From Paraferrimonas sedimenticola (GTDB taxonomy: Bacteria > Pseudomonadota > Gammaproteobacteria > Enterobacterales > Shewanellaceae): DNA of 64,000 nucleotides. A model generated the notes under the pieces. The model saw nothing but the letters and a program-made list of their open reading frames with translations, did no database searches and was not told the origin of the DNA. Made by a program: the position numbers and the translations under genes. Positions 9,001 through 16,674 of this stretch are shown here, in pieces. Position 1 is the stretch's first letter. Each line of letters begins with the position of its first letter. Location: assembly GCF_002282855.1 (NCBI RefSeq), contig NZ_NRIR01000001.1, positions 434,001 to 498,000 on the forward strand, written 5' to 3'.

Positions 9001-9711
9001 ATGAAACACTGGCTAGTTCGCACCGCCATGGCCTGGCTGATCGCCCTACCCGCCTCCGCCGCCACCTTGCACATTCCAATGAATTTCCAGTATCTGGCGC
9101 TGGACGGCAAAGAAGTCAAAACCAGCTTCCTAGTCCACACCGACGAACTCGATATCGGCGAAGGCCCACACAAAATCGCGCTGCGCTACAACGACCTAGT
9201 CGCCGACCGCTTCTCTGACATGGACCGCAAAGTCCGCTCGAAACCCTTCGTGATCGCCTTTGTCGCCAAGGCCGGCGAAAACTACTACCTTGACGGCAGC
9301 GGCGAGCTCTACAACAAGAAGCCCGACGATTACGCCAAGCGCCCAGAAGTCCAAGTAGTCGACAGCAACAAGCGCCCAGTAGAGATCACCACAGCCTACA
9401 CAGATGCCGAAGAGGCCACCATCTTCAAAGCCCTAATAGGCGAGAACCCGCACGTCGATGCGGAAGACGCAGCCATAGCAGCCACCGCAGTCGCAACCAC
9501 CACCGCTGTGGCTAGCGCACCAACAACGGCGCCAGCTGCAGCTACAGCACCGGCGGCAGCAGCAGTACCGGCAGTAGCCGCCACTGCTGCGCAACCCAAG
9601 GCTGCAACCGGCCAGAGCGACCGAGCTCAGGAAATGCTGCAGTACTGGTGGGAGCAAGCGGACGAAAAGACACGCAAAGAGTTTCTTAGCTGGGCGGTTG
9701 GCCAGCTCTAA
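9001..9711 (+). CDS. DUF2057 (YccT-like) secreted protein with Ala/Pro/Thr-rich segment
   Basis: 236 residues with signal peptide (about 1-20, ending L-P-A-S-A-A). Residues about 21-145 carry the DUF2057/YccT pattern: L-x-I-P-x-x-x-x-Y-L-x-L-D-G-K-E-V, G-x-H-K-I-A-L-R-Y and F-V-I-A-F-x-A. This is followed by a long low-complexity Ala/Thr/Pro/Val tract (about 155-200) and then a short charged tail ending W-W-E-Q-A-D-E-K-T-R-K-E-F-L-S-W-A. The ribosome site is AGGAAGAG. E. coli YccT lowers curli production, but the biochemical role of the family is unknown. Codons are unusually C-ending compared with neighbours, and the Ala tract looks like an added linker. Confidence 0.75.
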   Translation: MKHWLVRTAMAWLIALPASAATLHIPMNFQYLALDGKEVKTSFLVHTDELDIGEGPHKIALRYNDLVADRFSDMDRKVRSKPFVIAFVAKAGENYYLDGSGELYNKKPDDYAKRPEVQVVDSNKRPVEITTAYTDAEEATIFKALIGENPHVDAEDAAIAATAVATTTAVASAPTTAPAAATAPAAAAVPAVAATAAQPKAATGQSDRAQEMLQYWWEQADEKTRKEFLSWAVGQL

Positions 9712-10391
9712 GCGGGTGGCTTGTAGCTGGTAGCTGGTAGCAACTGGCAACCAGCGGCCACTTGGCACTCGCACGGACAAGCCGTCGTTTTCTGGCGCCG
9801 CTGCGGCTGCACGTCCTCGTCGGGACGTTCAACGCGGCTCTTCCCTGAGCCGCCTCCCCAGCTCGACTCCTGTCTCGCGTTCAAAGCTCTCGCTTTTCAC
9901 CCCTATGCACTGCCTGGTCGTTCCCGACGACCAGAGCCCATCCTCCGATCGCCCACCCACATCGACACCAACAACGACATCCTTGTCCGCGCGAGTGCCA
10001 ATCGTGGCGAAGCTGGTTGCCAGTTTTTGCTTGTGGGCGCTTGGTGGCTGGCTGCGGGGAAGCTGGGTGCGAGGTGCCGGTGTTGCCGGTGTTGCCGGTA
10101 GCCAAGTTTGCCCCCATCAAGCCAGTTGCTCCTCATCCTATCTGCCGCCGGCAAGCGGCCGCCAAAGCGAAGAATGTTGAAGCTGTTCGATGCCATGACA
10201 TTGGTTTCGCCTTGGGGAAGCCTTAAGGAGGGCTTCAGGTCGTCGGGAACGACCTGAGAGCGAACATGGATGTCTAGAGCGTCCCGACAAAGGCTTTGCC
10301 AAGGCGAGACCAAAAGGCATGGCGGGAACAGCTTCAACATTCGAAGCTTCTCGGCCGCTTGCCGGCGGCTCCCGCTCTTCCCTGCCAACCG
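9712..10391. repeat. Gene-free hairpin-rich region with direct repeats
   Basis: About 680 bp with no credible gene; open frames here are shadows in high-GC repeat sequence. Contents in order: short direct repeats of TAGCTGG (9722-9742), hairpin ACGTCC/GGACGT (9811-9828), hairpin GCGGCTC/GAGCCGC (9834-9853), a perfect 8-bp hairpin CTGGTCGT-TCCCG-ACGACCAG (9914-9934), direct repeats of GGTGTTGCC (about 10078-10098), and the 226-bp inverted repeat at 10144-10369. It separates convergent genes, so hairpins may also terminate transcription. Confidence 0.7.
10144..10369. repeat. 226-bp imperfect long inverted repeat with nested hairpin
   Basis: Outer arms of 18 bp are perfect complements (10144-10161 GCCGCCGGCAAGCGGCCG and 10352-10369). 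Moving inward the arms continue to pair with few mismatches through ATGTTGAAGCTGTTC (about 10173-10187 against 10328-10342) and TCGCCTTGG/GCCAAGGCGA (about 10207 and 10300). At the centre-left is an 8-bp hairpin CAGGTCGT-CGGGA-ACGACCTG (10236-10256). The whole could fold as a cruciform or very long RNA hairpin. No transposase is linked; a MITE-like or palindromic intergenic element is the best guess. Confidence 0.75.
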
Positions 10392-11462
10392 CTAGCCGTT
10401 GCTCGCTACCCGCATCTCCTCAGCAACCGTGCCAACCTGTGACCAAAGCTCCGCCGACAAGGCGTCTAGGTTCTGCCAATCGCCAATTTTTAGCCACTCG
10501 ACAATGGCGTCAGAGACGTTTGGCCATTGTGGTAACTGGCGGTTGGGTTGTTGTAGCCAGTGCTTAATAGCTTGGCTCGATAGCTTATTGGTGGCGTATC
10601 CGTAGCCGAGCTGTTGGAGTGCCATGGCGTTGGCTTGCTGCTCGAATTGGCCTTTTAGGGGGCGTGCCAGTAGTTTTTTGCCTAGCGCGATGGCTTCTGA
10701 AGGTAATTCGAAACCGGCATTGGTTATTACGCCTTGGCAGGCGTGTAGGTGTTTAATGAAGCCTTCTCGGGAGAGTGGACGCCAGCGCACATTGCCTCTT
10801 CGCAGAGGACGTTCAATGTCTGGGTGAAAGCAGACAAACTCTTGCGCTCTGATTGGGGCTAGCCAACCTTGGATTTGGTCTAGGTGTTCGAATGGTAAGT
10901 ACACTAGGGCAAAGTCGCCTAGGGCGTGCTGGATTTTAGTTGAGGTCATTGGCTCGATAACTGGTGGTAGCAGGTTCTGGCCAAAACTGTCCCAATGCAA
11001 GCCCAATTGCACGTCAGTTGGTGCGAAGTAGCGCATCAAAGGTTTGTTGAGTATTGCGCTTTTGGGACAGGGAATGTCTTTTAGGAATGCCGCTTGGTGA
11101 CTGATGGACATGGATGGCACGCCTTGGTGTTTGGCAGCCCAGGCGGTGACTGGTTCAAAGTCACTGATGACTAGGTCGTAGGCGTCTAGGTCTAGACATG
11201 TCACGTCTTTCCAAAGCCTTGGAAGGTTGAGCTTTCGCGCGGTTTTTATGGGATTAATTTGCCCTTGGGATGTCACGAAAGTGAGTCCTGGCAGTACTTT
11301 AAAATCGCCAAAGATTTGCATGTCGAACAGTTGCTCTCGCTCACGACCGGAGAATAGCCAGTCCACTTGAATGTCTGGGTGGTTGGCAAACGAGCGTGCA
11401 AAGCTTCGCGCTCGTGAAATATGACCGTTGCCTGTGGCTTGAACGCCAAAGAGAATTCGCAT
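10392..11462 (-). CDS. MJ1255/VC2487-type glycosyltransferase
   Basis: 356 residues with a GT-B, UDP-glycosyltransferase/MurG-like pattern: N-terminal V-Q-A-T-G-N-G-H-I-S-R-A-R-S-F-A (about 7-22), a middle D-L-V-I-S-D-F-E-P segment, and C-terminal G-V-I-T-N-A-G-F-E-L-P-S-E-A-I (about 260) followed by P-L-x-G-Q-F-E-Q, the nucleotide-sugar and donor loop region. It matches the family named after MJ1255 and VC2487, whose substrate is not defined. It is the last gene of a minus-strand group with a PAP2 phosphatase and acpH, consistent with lipid or envelope glycan work, but that link is only positional. Confidence 0.8.
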   Translation of the reverse strand: MRILFGVQATGNGHISRARSFARSFANHPDIQVDWLFSGREREQLFDMQIFGDFKVLPGLTFVTSQGQINPIKTARKLNLPRLWKDVTCLDLDAYDLVISDFEPVTAWAAKHQGVPSMSISHQAAFLKDIPCPKSAILNKPLMRYFAPTDVQLGLHWDSFGQNLLPPVIEPMTSTKIQHALGDFALVYLPFEHLDQIQGWLAPIRAQEFVCFHPDIERPLRRGNVRWRPLSREGFIKHLHACQGVITNAGFELPSEAIALGKKLLARPLKGQFEQQANAMALQQLGYGYATNKLSSQAIKHWLQQPNRQLPQWPNVSDAIVEWLKIGDWQNLDALSAELWSQVGTVAEEMRVASNG

Positions 11463-11471
11463 TACTTTCTC

Positions 11472-11996
11472 CTAGAAAGCCATTGCTATGGTAGCAATGG
11501 AATAACCTAAGGCGGCGCCGGCCAACACGTCGGTTGGAAAGTGCACCGCCAGTAATACTCGAGAAAGGCCTATCAAGCTGGCCCAAGTTAGTGCAATCCA
11601 AGCCAGTGGCGGGTACATCTGCGCAGTGACTGTGGCGCACAAGAACGCAGCGCAAGTGTGTCCGGATGGAAAGCTAAATTTGTCATGGGGTTTGATGGCC
11701 GCGGAAATTGCCTCACCCTGGGTACCGCAAATTTCAGCAGGACGATTGCGACGGCAGGTATTCTTGAGTAGCCAGTACAGCGGCAGCTCAACGGCAAAAG
11801 CGAGCAGCAAAGTGAGAAAATAGTCGAGTCCGCTCTGCCAGTGGGTCATCAATGCCAGAAGTGCAAAGGCAAAGTAGAGTTCACCATCACCACTTCGCGA
11901 AACCAATTTCGCAACTCGATGTAAGTCCTTCTCAAACGACAGTTGTCGTAGCCATAACAAAAGTTGCAGATCCCAGCGCGCCAGTGTCATTCGCAT
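11472..11996 (-). CDS. PAP2 family phosphatase (membrane lipid phosphatase-like)
   Basis: 174 residues from ATG 11996, chosen because AAGGA sits 8 bp upstream; a TTG 16 codons earlier lies inside a hairpin. The three PAP2 motifs are visible: K-N-T-C-R-R-N-R-P, F-P-S-G-H and S-R-V-L-L-A-V-H-F-P-T-D. Four to five hydrophobic segments make it an integral membrane protein. Such enzymes remove phosphate from lipid phosphates such as undecaprenyl pyrophosphate, phosphatidic acid or PGP; the substrate is undetermined. It sits 9 bp upstream of the glycosyltransferase. The Shine-Dalgarno is part of an 11-bp perfect hairpin (12006-12037). Confidence 0.85.
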   Translation of the reverse strand: MRMTLARWDLQLLLWLRQLSFEKDLHRVAKLVSRSGDGELYFAFALLALMTHWQSGLDYFLTLLLAFAVELPLYWLLKNTCRRNRPAEICGTQGEAISAAIKPHDKFSFPSGHTCAAFLCATVTAQMYPPLAWIALTWASLIGLSRVLLAVHFPTDVLAGAALGYSIATIAMAF

Positions 11997-12005
11997 CGAT
12001 TTGGT

Positions 12006-12037
12006 CCTTAGCTTTGCTAATGCTGACAAAGCTAAGG
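12006..12037 (-). promoter_or_regulatory. Hairpin overlapping the PAP2 ribosome binding site
   Basis: CCTTAGCTTTG (12006-12016) and CAAAGCTAAGG (12027-12037) are perfect 11-bp complements around a 10-nt loop. In the mRNA (minus strand) the 3' arm ends in CUAAGG, and the Shine-Dalgarno AAGGA begins inside it, 8 nt before the PAP2 ATG. There is no T run after the stem, so a terminator for acpH is unlikely; hiding the ribosome site is the simpler reading. Confidence 0.55.
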
Positions 12038-12091
12038 CGTGCAAATGACGCTTGGGTTACAGCCGAATAACAATTGGGTGAAAGCGAGCGG

Positions 12092-12679
12092 TTAGAGGAG
12101 TTCGAGTCTAGCGTCGGCGACTTGAGCTTGGATCTCGGGGTAAAGGGTCAAAAAGCTTTGCTCAATTTGAGTGTAGTGCGTGTCGATTTCCTCAATGCTC
12201 CCCTCAAACTGATTGGTAAAACGGATCCTTTGCGCGATTCTATCCAGCGCAAACCCTACTCCTTCGACCCGCTCGTAGGTCTCAAACCAATCTTGCGCGA
12301 CCACTCGCGACACCACGTATTGCATCCGCTCGGGCATCAAGGGCAAACCTAGGGTTAGTTGCTCGAAGAACTCGCCCTTGGAGAGGTGATAATCACCCTC
12401 GTAAAACTCATGCCAATGGGCAATCAAGAAGTGGTCGAAACAAAGATCGAGTATCACACCGGCAAAACGGCGGCGCTGGGGCGAAATTAAGGTTTTAAGG
12501 TATTTGACCTGAGGGTGTTGGTCGGTGAGTCGGTCCACCAATCTGTGATTAGCTAGCCCTGCCTGAATGCCAACGGGTAGCGCCTTGGTGTCCACACCCT
12601 TGCAAAAGTCGCCGAGCAGATTGCCGACTCTCGACTCTACTGAAGATTGGGACAGCGCCAAATGGGCAAGGTAATTCAT
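12092..12679 (-). CDS. acpH: Acyl carrier protein phosphodiesterase
   Basis: 195 residues, the usual AcpH length (E. coli 193). It begins M-N-Y-L-A-H-L-A-L-S and carries G-N-L-L-G-D-F-C-K-G, H-R-L-V-D-R-L-T-D-x-H-P, and D-L-C-F-D-H-F-L-x-x-H-W, the His/Asp-rich HD-like metal-site motifs of the family. AcpH removes the 4'-phosphopantetheine arm from acyl carrier protein. It is the first gene of a minus-strand set with PAP2 and the glycosyltransferase, separated from PAP2 by a hairpin. Confidence 0.9.
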   Translation of the reverse strand: MNYLAHLALSQSSVESRVGNLLGDFCKGVDTKALPVGIQAGLANHRLVDRLTDQHPQVKYLKTLISPQRRRFAGVILDLCFDHFLIAHWHEFYEGDYHLSKGEFFEQLTLGLPLMPERMQYVVSRVVAQDWFETYERVEGVGFALDRIAQRIRFTNQFEGSIEEIDTHYTQIEQSFLTLYPEIQAQVADARLELL

Positions 12680-12814
12680 GGCAAAGCGATGCGTTTATTG
12701 GAAAGCGGACGCTCTAGCATGCCTTGGGGTGGGCAATTGAATCAAGTGAACGAAAAGATGAGCATGGGTGAAAAAGAAAAAGCATCCTTGCTATTATCAA
12801 TCAATTAGCGCGAA

Positions 12815-13021
12815 TTATTCGGCTGCTGGTGTGCTGGCCGGAGTGCGGATGTACTGCAAATCGTCCATAAGCACTTCTACCGATGTCTCTAGCTCCGCTG
12901 CGATATCGTTTACGCTGTGCCCCTGATGCAGTCGAACACAGAGCTTGTACCGTCTCGCATCATCACTGAGCACTTTTCGCTTAAACAAAAAGCCAAGTAA
13001 TTTCATAAGTTTTTGCCACAT
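12815..13021 (-). CDS. Small hypothetical protein, helix-turn-helix-like
   Basis: 68 residues. The start is basic and hydrophobic (M-W-Q-K-L-M-K-L-L-G-F-L-F-K-R-K), followed by a helical stretch G-H-S-V-N-D-I-A-A-E-L-E-T-S-V-E-V-L (about 34-51) that resembles a short helix-turn-helix, then a Pro/Ala-rich tail. No clear ribosome binding site precedes the ATG at 13021 or the inner ATG at 13006, so whether it is expressed is uncertain. I do not recognise a family. Confidence 0.45.
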   Translation of the reverse strand: MWQKLMKLLGFLFKRKVLSDDARRYKLCVRLHQGHSVNDIAAELETSVEVLMDDLQYIRTPASTPAAE

Positions 13022-13202
13022 ATCAAGGAAGACTTAATATTACAGCTAATGTAATAAAAAATCTGAACTGCAGTGGTTCAAGGTTGGAAGTGAATTATGG
13101 AAAGCGAAAGGCAGAAAGCGAAAAGTAGAAATCAGGCACAGCAAAACACCATCAAAAGCAGGCTTTTAATGTGAGGCAAGGACTGAGATAACACGAGAAT
13201 TT
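13022..13202. other. Short intergenic stretch between the small protein and ffs
   Basis: Contains purine-rich short repeats of GAAAGCGAAA/CAGAAAGCGAAA type at about 13097-13125. Nothing else recognisable was seen; it would include the 3' flank of ffs. Confidence 0.4.
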
Positions 13203-13313
13203 GGTGGCAACCCTGCAGCCGCACCCCGGCACATGCATCACCCGCTGTGGCTGCTCCCTTCCGGGCCTGACCAGGTTCACGAACTAGCATTGCGAGGGGA
13301 CCACAGGGCCACC
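13203..13313 (-). ncRNA. ffs: 4.5S RNA of the signal recognition particle
   Basis: On the minus strand the sequence contains the universal SRP core C-C-T-G-G-T-C-A-G-G-C-C-C-G-G-A-A-G-G-G followed by AGCAGCCA, with the tetraloop and symmetric/asymmetric internal loops of the Ffh-binding domain IV. The ends GGTGGC (from 13313) and GCCACC (to 13203) are complementary and close the long hairpin. Length is about 111 nt, as in E. coli (114). With Ffh it targets inner-membrane proteins to FtsY and the translocon. The exact 5' and 3' ends are inferred from pairing. Confidence 0.95.
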
Positions 13314-13545
13314 ATCGTAGACCGTCTCGATTGAGACCCGCGCATTATGACTATTCCCCTTGTTTGAATCAAGTCGCCAAGCCGCATTTGTGCTTGCTTG
13401 CGCGAAGATTCGGCGATTTGCACAAACCATAGCGACAAAAACTCCCCCAAAGGTCTGAGGCGAGGCTGACAAAGACTATCTAAGCTGGCAGTGACTCCAC
13501 TATTGGAGCCAACAAAATCTTCAGTCACAGCATAAGGAATCGCAC

Positions 13546-13854
13546 ATGACTCAAACCATTTCCTGGATCCGTACCGGCCTTTTGGCCTTTGCTCTTACTT
13601 TTGTTCCGGCTAGCTTGTCGCTAGCTGCAGAGGGCAATACCGCCACTGCACCAGTGACGGACAAGGTCAACATCAACACAGCGGATGCTCAAACCATGGC
13701 CTCAAAACTCAAGGGGATTGGCCTTAAGAAAGCCGAAGCGATTGTGGCCTATCGCACCGCTAACGGCGAGTTTAAGCATCTCGAAGAACTCTTGCTGGTG
13801 CGCGGTATCGGTCAGTCAATATTGGAGAAAAATCAACACAGCATCAGCCTGTAA
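13546..13854 (+). CDS. ComEA-family helix-hairpin-helix protein
   Basis: 102 residues: signal peptide (about 1-28, ending L-S-L-A-A-E), a short linker, then K-V-N-I-N-T-A-D-A-Q-T-M and two helix-hairpin-helix motifs (L-K-G-I-G-L-K-K-A-E-A-I and L-L-L-V-R-G-I-G-Q-S-I-L). The match is to the periplasmic ComEA/YbaV group, which binds double-stranded DNA without sequence specificity; ComEA proteins pull DNA into the periplasm during natural uptake. The ribosome site AAGGAAT is good. No other competence gene is adjacent, so its role here is inferred. Confidence 0.88.
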   Translation: MTQTISWIRTGLLAFALTFVPASLSLAAEGNTATAPVTDKVNINTADAQTMASKLKGIGLKKAEAIVAYRTANGEFKHLEELLLVRGIGQSILEKNQHSISL

Positions 13855-13863
13855 CTCAAACCG

Positions 13864-13885
13864 CCGCCAGTGCCTGCGCTGGCGG
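13864..13885 (+). terminator. Probable terminator after the ComEA-like gene
   Basis: CCGCCAG (13864-13870) pairs with CTGGCGG (13879-13885) around an 8-nt loop, 9 bp after the stop codon. The T tail is short (TTATC), so it is a weak intrinsic terminator at best. Confidence 0.55.
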
Positions 13886-14068
13886 TTATCACAGTGGGAT
13901 ACATATCAACAAGTATTTTAATTTCACGTCAAAGCCGTTACACAAGTCTGACGAATCAGTAAATCGGTTGGTACGTGCTGCGCTTGTCTTCCAATTTTCT
14001 CTAAACTTAAGCCAAGTACTTGGTTACAATGCCTTAGTCATTCCACAATCAAAGGTTCGTTTGCCCTC

Positions 14069-14977
14069 ATGCAAAACCAACAGATCCGCAAAGCGGTAAT
14101 CCCAGTCGCCGGCCTTGGCACCCGTATGCTACCTGCGACCAAAGCGATTCCTAAGGAAATGCTACCTGTTGTTGATAAGCCACTTATCCAATACGTAGTT
14201 CAGGAAGCGATTGCCGCTGGTATCAAGGAAATTGTGCTGGTAACCCACGCCTCAAAGAACTCCATCGAAAACCACTTCGACACCAGTTTTGAGCTAGAAG
14301 CTCAGCTAGAGCGTCGTGTTAAGCGTCAGCTGTTAGAAGCGGTACAAGCCATCTGTCCAAAAGATGTGACCATTATTTCGGTGCGCCAGTCTCACGCCAA
14401 AGGTCTGGGCCACGCCATTTTGTGCGCCAAGTCAGTGGTCGGTGATAACCCATTCGCTGTGTTACTGCCGGATGTGCTTATCGATGAGCACAAGAGTAAC
14501 TTGACCCAGGAAAACTTGGCCGAGATGGTCGCCAAGTTCGACCAGACCCAAGCCAGCCAAATCATGGTTGAGGGTGTGCCGCAAGACAAAGTACACCTGT
14601 ACGGTATTGCTGACATTGACGGTGCCAGTATCGAAGCGGGTGAGTTTGCCAAGATTCACAAGATGGTAGAAAAGCCAGCGCTTGAGGATGCCCCTTCAAA
14701 CCTAGCGGTGGTGGGACGTTACGTATTGTCCAAAGAGATCTGGAACTTGCTTGAGCGCACGCCAGTGGGCGCCGGCGACGAGATTCAGCTCACCGATGCC
14801 ATCGATATGCTTATCGAAGAGCAAGAGGTAGATGCCTATTACATGCGCGGTGGCAGCCACGATTGTGGTACCAAATTCGGCTATGTGCGTGCCACTATTG
14901 AGTACGCACTACGCCACGCAGAAACCGGCGACCGCGTTGCCGATTTGATTCAAACACTTGCAAAACAGGAGGCGTAA
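14069..14977 (+). CDS. galU: UTP-glucose-1-phosphate uridylyltransferase
   Basis: 302 residues, matching E. coli GalU (302). The N-terminal nucleotidyltransferase signature [19 protein letters not shown] is at about 16-34, followed by [13 protein letters not shown] appears at about 208. It makes UDP-glucose from UTP and glucose-1-phosphate for envelope polysaccharide and for GalE, which follows immediately (the GTG of galE directly abuts the galU TAA). The two form a UDP-glucose/UDP-galactose supply unit. Confidence 0.96.
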   Translation: MQNQQIRKAVIPVAGLGTRMLPATKAIPKEMLPVVDKPLIQYVVQEAIAAGIKEIVLVTHASKNSIENHFDTSFELEAQLERRVKRQLLEAVQAICPKDVTIISVRQSHAKGLGHAILCAKSVVGDNPFAVLLPDVLIDEHKSNLTQENLAEMVAKFDQTQASQIMVEGVPQDKVHLYGIADIDGASIEAGEFAKIHKMVEKPALEDAPSNLAVVGRYVLSKEIWNLLERTPVGAGDEIQLTDAIDMLIEEQEVDAYYMRGGSHDCGTKFGYVRATIEYALRHAETGDRVADLIQTLAKQEA

Positions 14978-15991
14978 GTGGCCATTCTTGTTACCGGTGG
15001 TGCCGGCTATATTGGCTCTCACACCCTAGTGGAGCTTCTAGACATTAACCGCGATGTGGTCGTGTTGGACAACTTGTGCAACGCCAGCCCAGAAGCGCTT
15101 AAGCGCGTAGAGCAAATCACCGGCAAGCCGGTGACCTTCATCGAAGGTGATGTTCGCGACCGCGCCGTATTGGACGATATTTTCGGTCAGTACAATATCG
15201 ACTCTGTGATCCATTTCGCCGGTCTCAAGGCGGTTGGCGAGTCTGTGGCTCAGCCTGTGCGTTACTACCAAAACAATGTTGCTGGCACGCTAGTGCTGTG
15301 CGAAGCCATGGCGCAGGCCAACTGCTTTAATTTGGTGTTTAGCTCGTCGGCTACGGTTTACGGCAACCCAACTGAGCTGCCACTCACCGAAAACTCACCA
15401 ACCGGTGCGACTAATCCTTACGGTCAGTCCAAGCTGATGGTTGAGCTAATGCTGCGCGACCTGGCTAAGTCGGACGAACGTTGGAATATCGCCCTGCTGC
15501 GCTACTTCAACCCAGTTGGCGCCCATCACTCAGGGCTGATTGGCGAAGATCCTAACGACATTCCCAACAACCTGATGCCGTACATCACTCAGGTGGCTGT
15601 GGGTAAGCTTGAGAAGCTAAGCGTGTTTGGTGACGACTATGACACCAAAGACGGTACTGGTGTGCGCGACTACATCCACGTAGTAGACTTGGCCTTAGGC
15701 CATCTCAAAGCACTAGACAAGCTTGAGCAAAACCCTGGGCTTGTGACTTACAACCTAGGTACAGGCAACGGTTACAGTGTGCTGGAAATGGTGGCGGCGT
15801 TTGAAAAAGCCTCTGGCCGTGACGTGCCCTATCAAATTGGTCCTCGTCGCCCAGGTGATATTGCCGCTTGTTACGCTCAGGTCACTCTCGCCGAGCAAGA
15901 GCTTGGCTGGACTGCGCAAAAGTCGCTGGATGACATGACACAAGACTCTTGGCGCTGGCAGTCGCAAAACCCTAAGGGCTACGCCGAATAA
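14978..15991 (+). CDS. galE: UDP-glucose 4-epimerase
   Basis: 337 residues with GTG start directly after the galU stop. Features: Rossmann motif G-G-A-G-Y-I-G-S-H (about 6-14), D-N-L-C-N-A, catalytic S-S-S-A-T-V-Y-G (about 122-129) and Y-x3-K in N-P-Y-G-Q-S-K (about 147-153). It interconverts UDP-glucose and UDP-galactose using bound NAD. The stop overlaps the start of a 12-codon mini-ORF (TAATG) that in turn overlaps napF. Confidence 0.96.
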   Translation: MAILVTGGAGYIGSHTLVELLDINRDVVVLDNLCNASPEALKRVEQITGKPVTFIEGDVRDRAVLDDIFGQYNIDSVIHFAGLKAVGESVAQPVRYYQNNVAGTLVLCEAMAQANCFNLVFSSSATVYGNPTELPLTENSPTGATNPYGQSKLMVELMLRDLAKSDERWNIALLRYFNPVGAHHSGLIGEDPNDIPNNLMPYITQVAVGKLEKLSVFGDDYDTKDGTGVRDYIHVVDLALGHLKALDKLEQNPGLVTYNLGTGNGYSVLEMVAAFEKASGRDVPYQIGPRRPGDIAACYAQVTLAEQELGWTAQKSLDDMTQDSWRWQSQNPKGYAE

Positions 15992-16029
15992 TGGCTAAAG
16001 AGTTGGCTAAAAAGTTGGGTAGAGAGTAA
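15991..16029 (+). CDS. 12-residue coupling mini-ORF between galE and napF
   Basis: ATG at 15991 shares its A with the galE stop (TAATG), and its own TAA at 16027-16029 shares its A with the napF ATG (TAATG). It reads [12 protein letters not shown]. Internally it holds two near repeats (AAAGAGTTGGCT, AAAAAGTTGGGT), and GAGAG near its end can act as the napF ribosome site. I infer a translational relay that keeps ribosomes moving from galE to napF; the peptide itself may have no function. Confidence 0.5.
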   Translation: MAKELAKKLGRE

Positions 16030-16541
16030 TGAGCGACCTGCCAGATCTATCGCGACGCAATCTACTGCGTCGCGATCAAAGCCTACCGCCGCGCCTGCCT
16101 TGGTTGGTGTCAGAAAACGCCTTTATCGACGCATGCACCCGCTGTGGTGACTGCATCGATGCCTGTCCAACTGGCATCATTCAAAAAGGTCGTGGTGGCT
16201 TTGTAGAGTTGAATTTCGACAAAGACGAATGCACCTTCTGCCAAGCTTGCGTCAAAGCTTGCAAGGTCGAGATGTTTCGAGGTTTCGAGCAAGCCCCTTG
16301 GAGCTACTGGGCCGAAGTGCAAGATAACTGCCTCACCCATCGTGGTGTGGTGTGTCACAGCTGCAAAGACGCCTGCGAGCCAAGAGCCATTGCGATTCGA
16401 CCAACACTTGGTCAAGTAGCGCGTCCGCAATTGGACTTAGACGCCTGTACTGGCTGTGGTGCATGTAAGAGTGTTTGCCCCGCTGATGCCGTCAAAATCC
16501 AGACAAAAGCACGCCCTTCTGTCACCTCGAAGGCTTATTGA
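16029..16541 (+). CDS. napF: NapF-type ferredoxin
   Basis: 170 residues with a twin-arginine-free start M-S-D-L-P-D-L-S-R-R-N-L-L-R, typical of NapF. Cysteine clusters: C-T-R-C-G-D-C-I-D-A-C-P (about 36-47), C-T-F-C-Q-A-C-V-K-A-C (about 69-79), C...C-H-S-C-K-D-A-C (about 101-116) and C-T-G-C-G-A-C-K-S-V-C-P (about 139-150), enough for several 4Fe-4S clusters. NapF is a cytoplasmic maturation factor for the molybdoenzyme NapA. No other nap gene is nearby; the gene is attached to galUE through a mini-ORF instead. Confidence 0.88.
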   Translation: MSDLPDLSRRNLLRRDQSLPPRLPWLVSENAFIDACTRCGDCIDACPTGIIQKGRGGFVELNFDKDECTFCQACVKACKVEMFRGFEQAPWSYWAEVQDNCLTHRGVVCHSCKDACEPRAIAIRPTLGQVARPQLDLDACTGCGACKSVCPADAVKIQTKARPSVTSKAY

Positions 16542-16674
16542 ACAAGTGCGCTGCACAATTCGATCCAGCTCCTAGCCAAAGCCAAAGCTTTGAGGTTAGT
16601 ATGGCTATCAAAGTTTGCGCCGCATAATTTGGCGGCGCTCAATAATAAGCCAACAGCAAACAACGAAGCTCAGT

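Noticed and set aside
9396..9780. Minus-strand open frames rich in Ala/Val and Cys opposite the DUF2057 gene
   Set aside because: They are antisense shadows of the Ala-rich tract; no ribosome site or protein-like composition.
9881..10567. Several overlapping open frames in the hairpin-rich region
   Set aside because: Compositionally odd, mutually overlapping on both strands and explained by GC-rich inverted repeats.
13277..13528. Open frames over and upstream of ffs on the minus strand
   Set aside because: Overlap the SRP RNA gene and lack any recognisable protein character.
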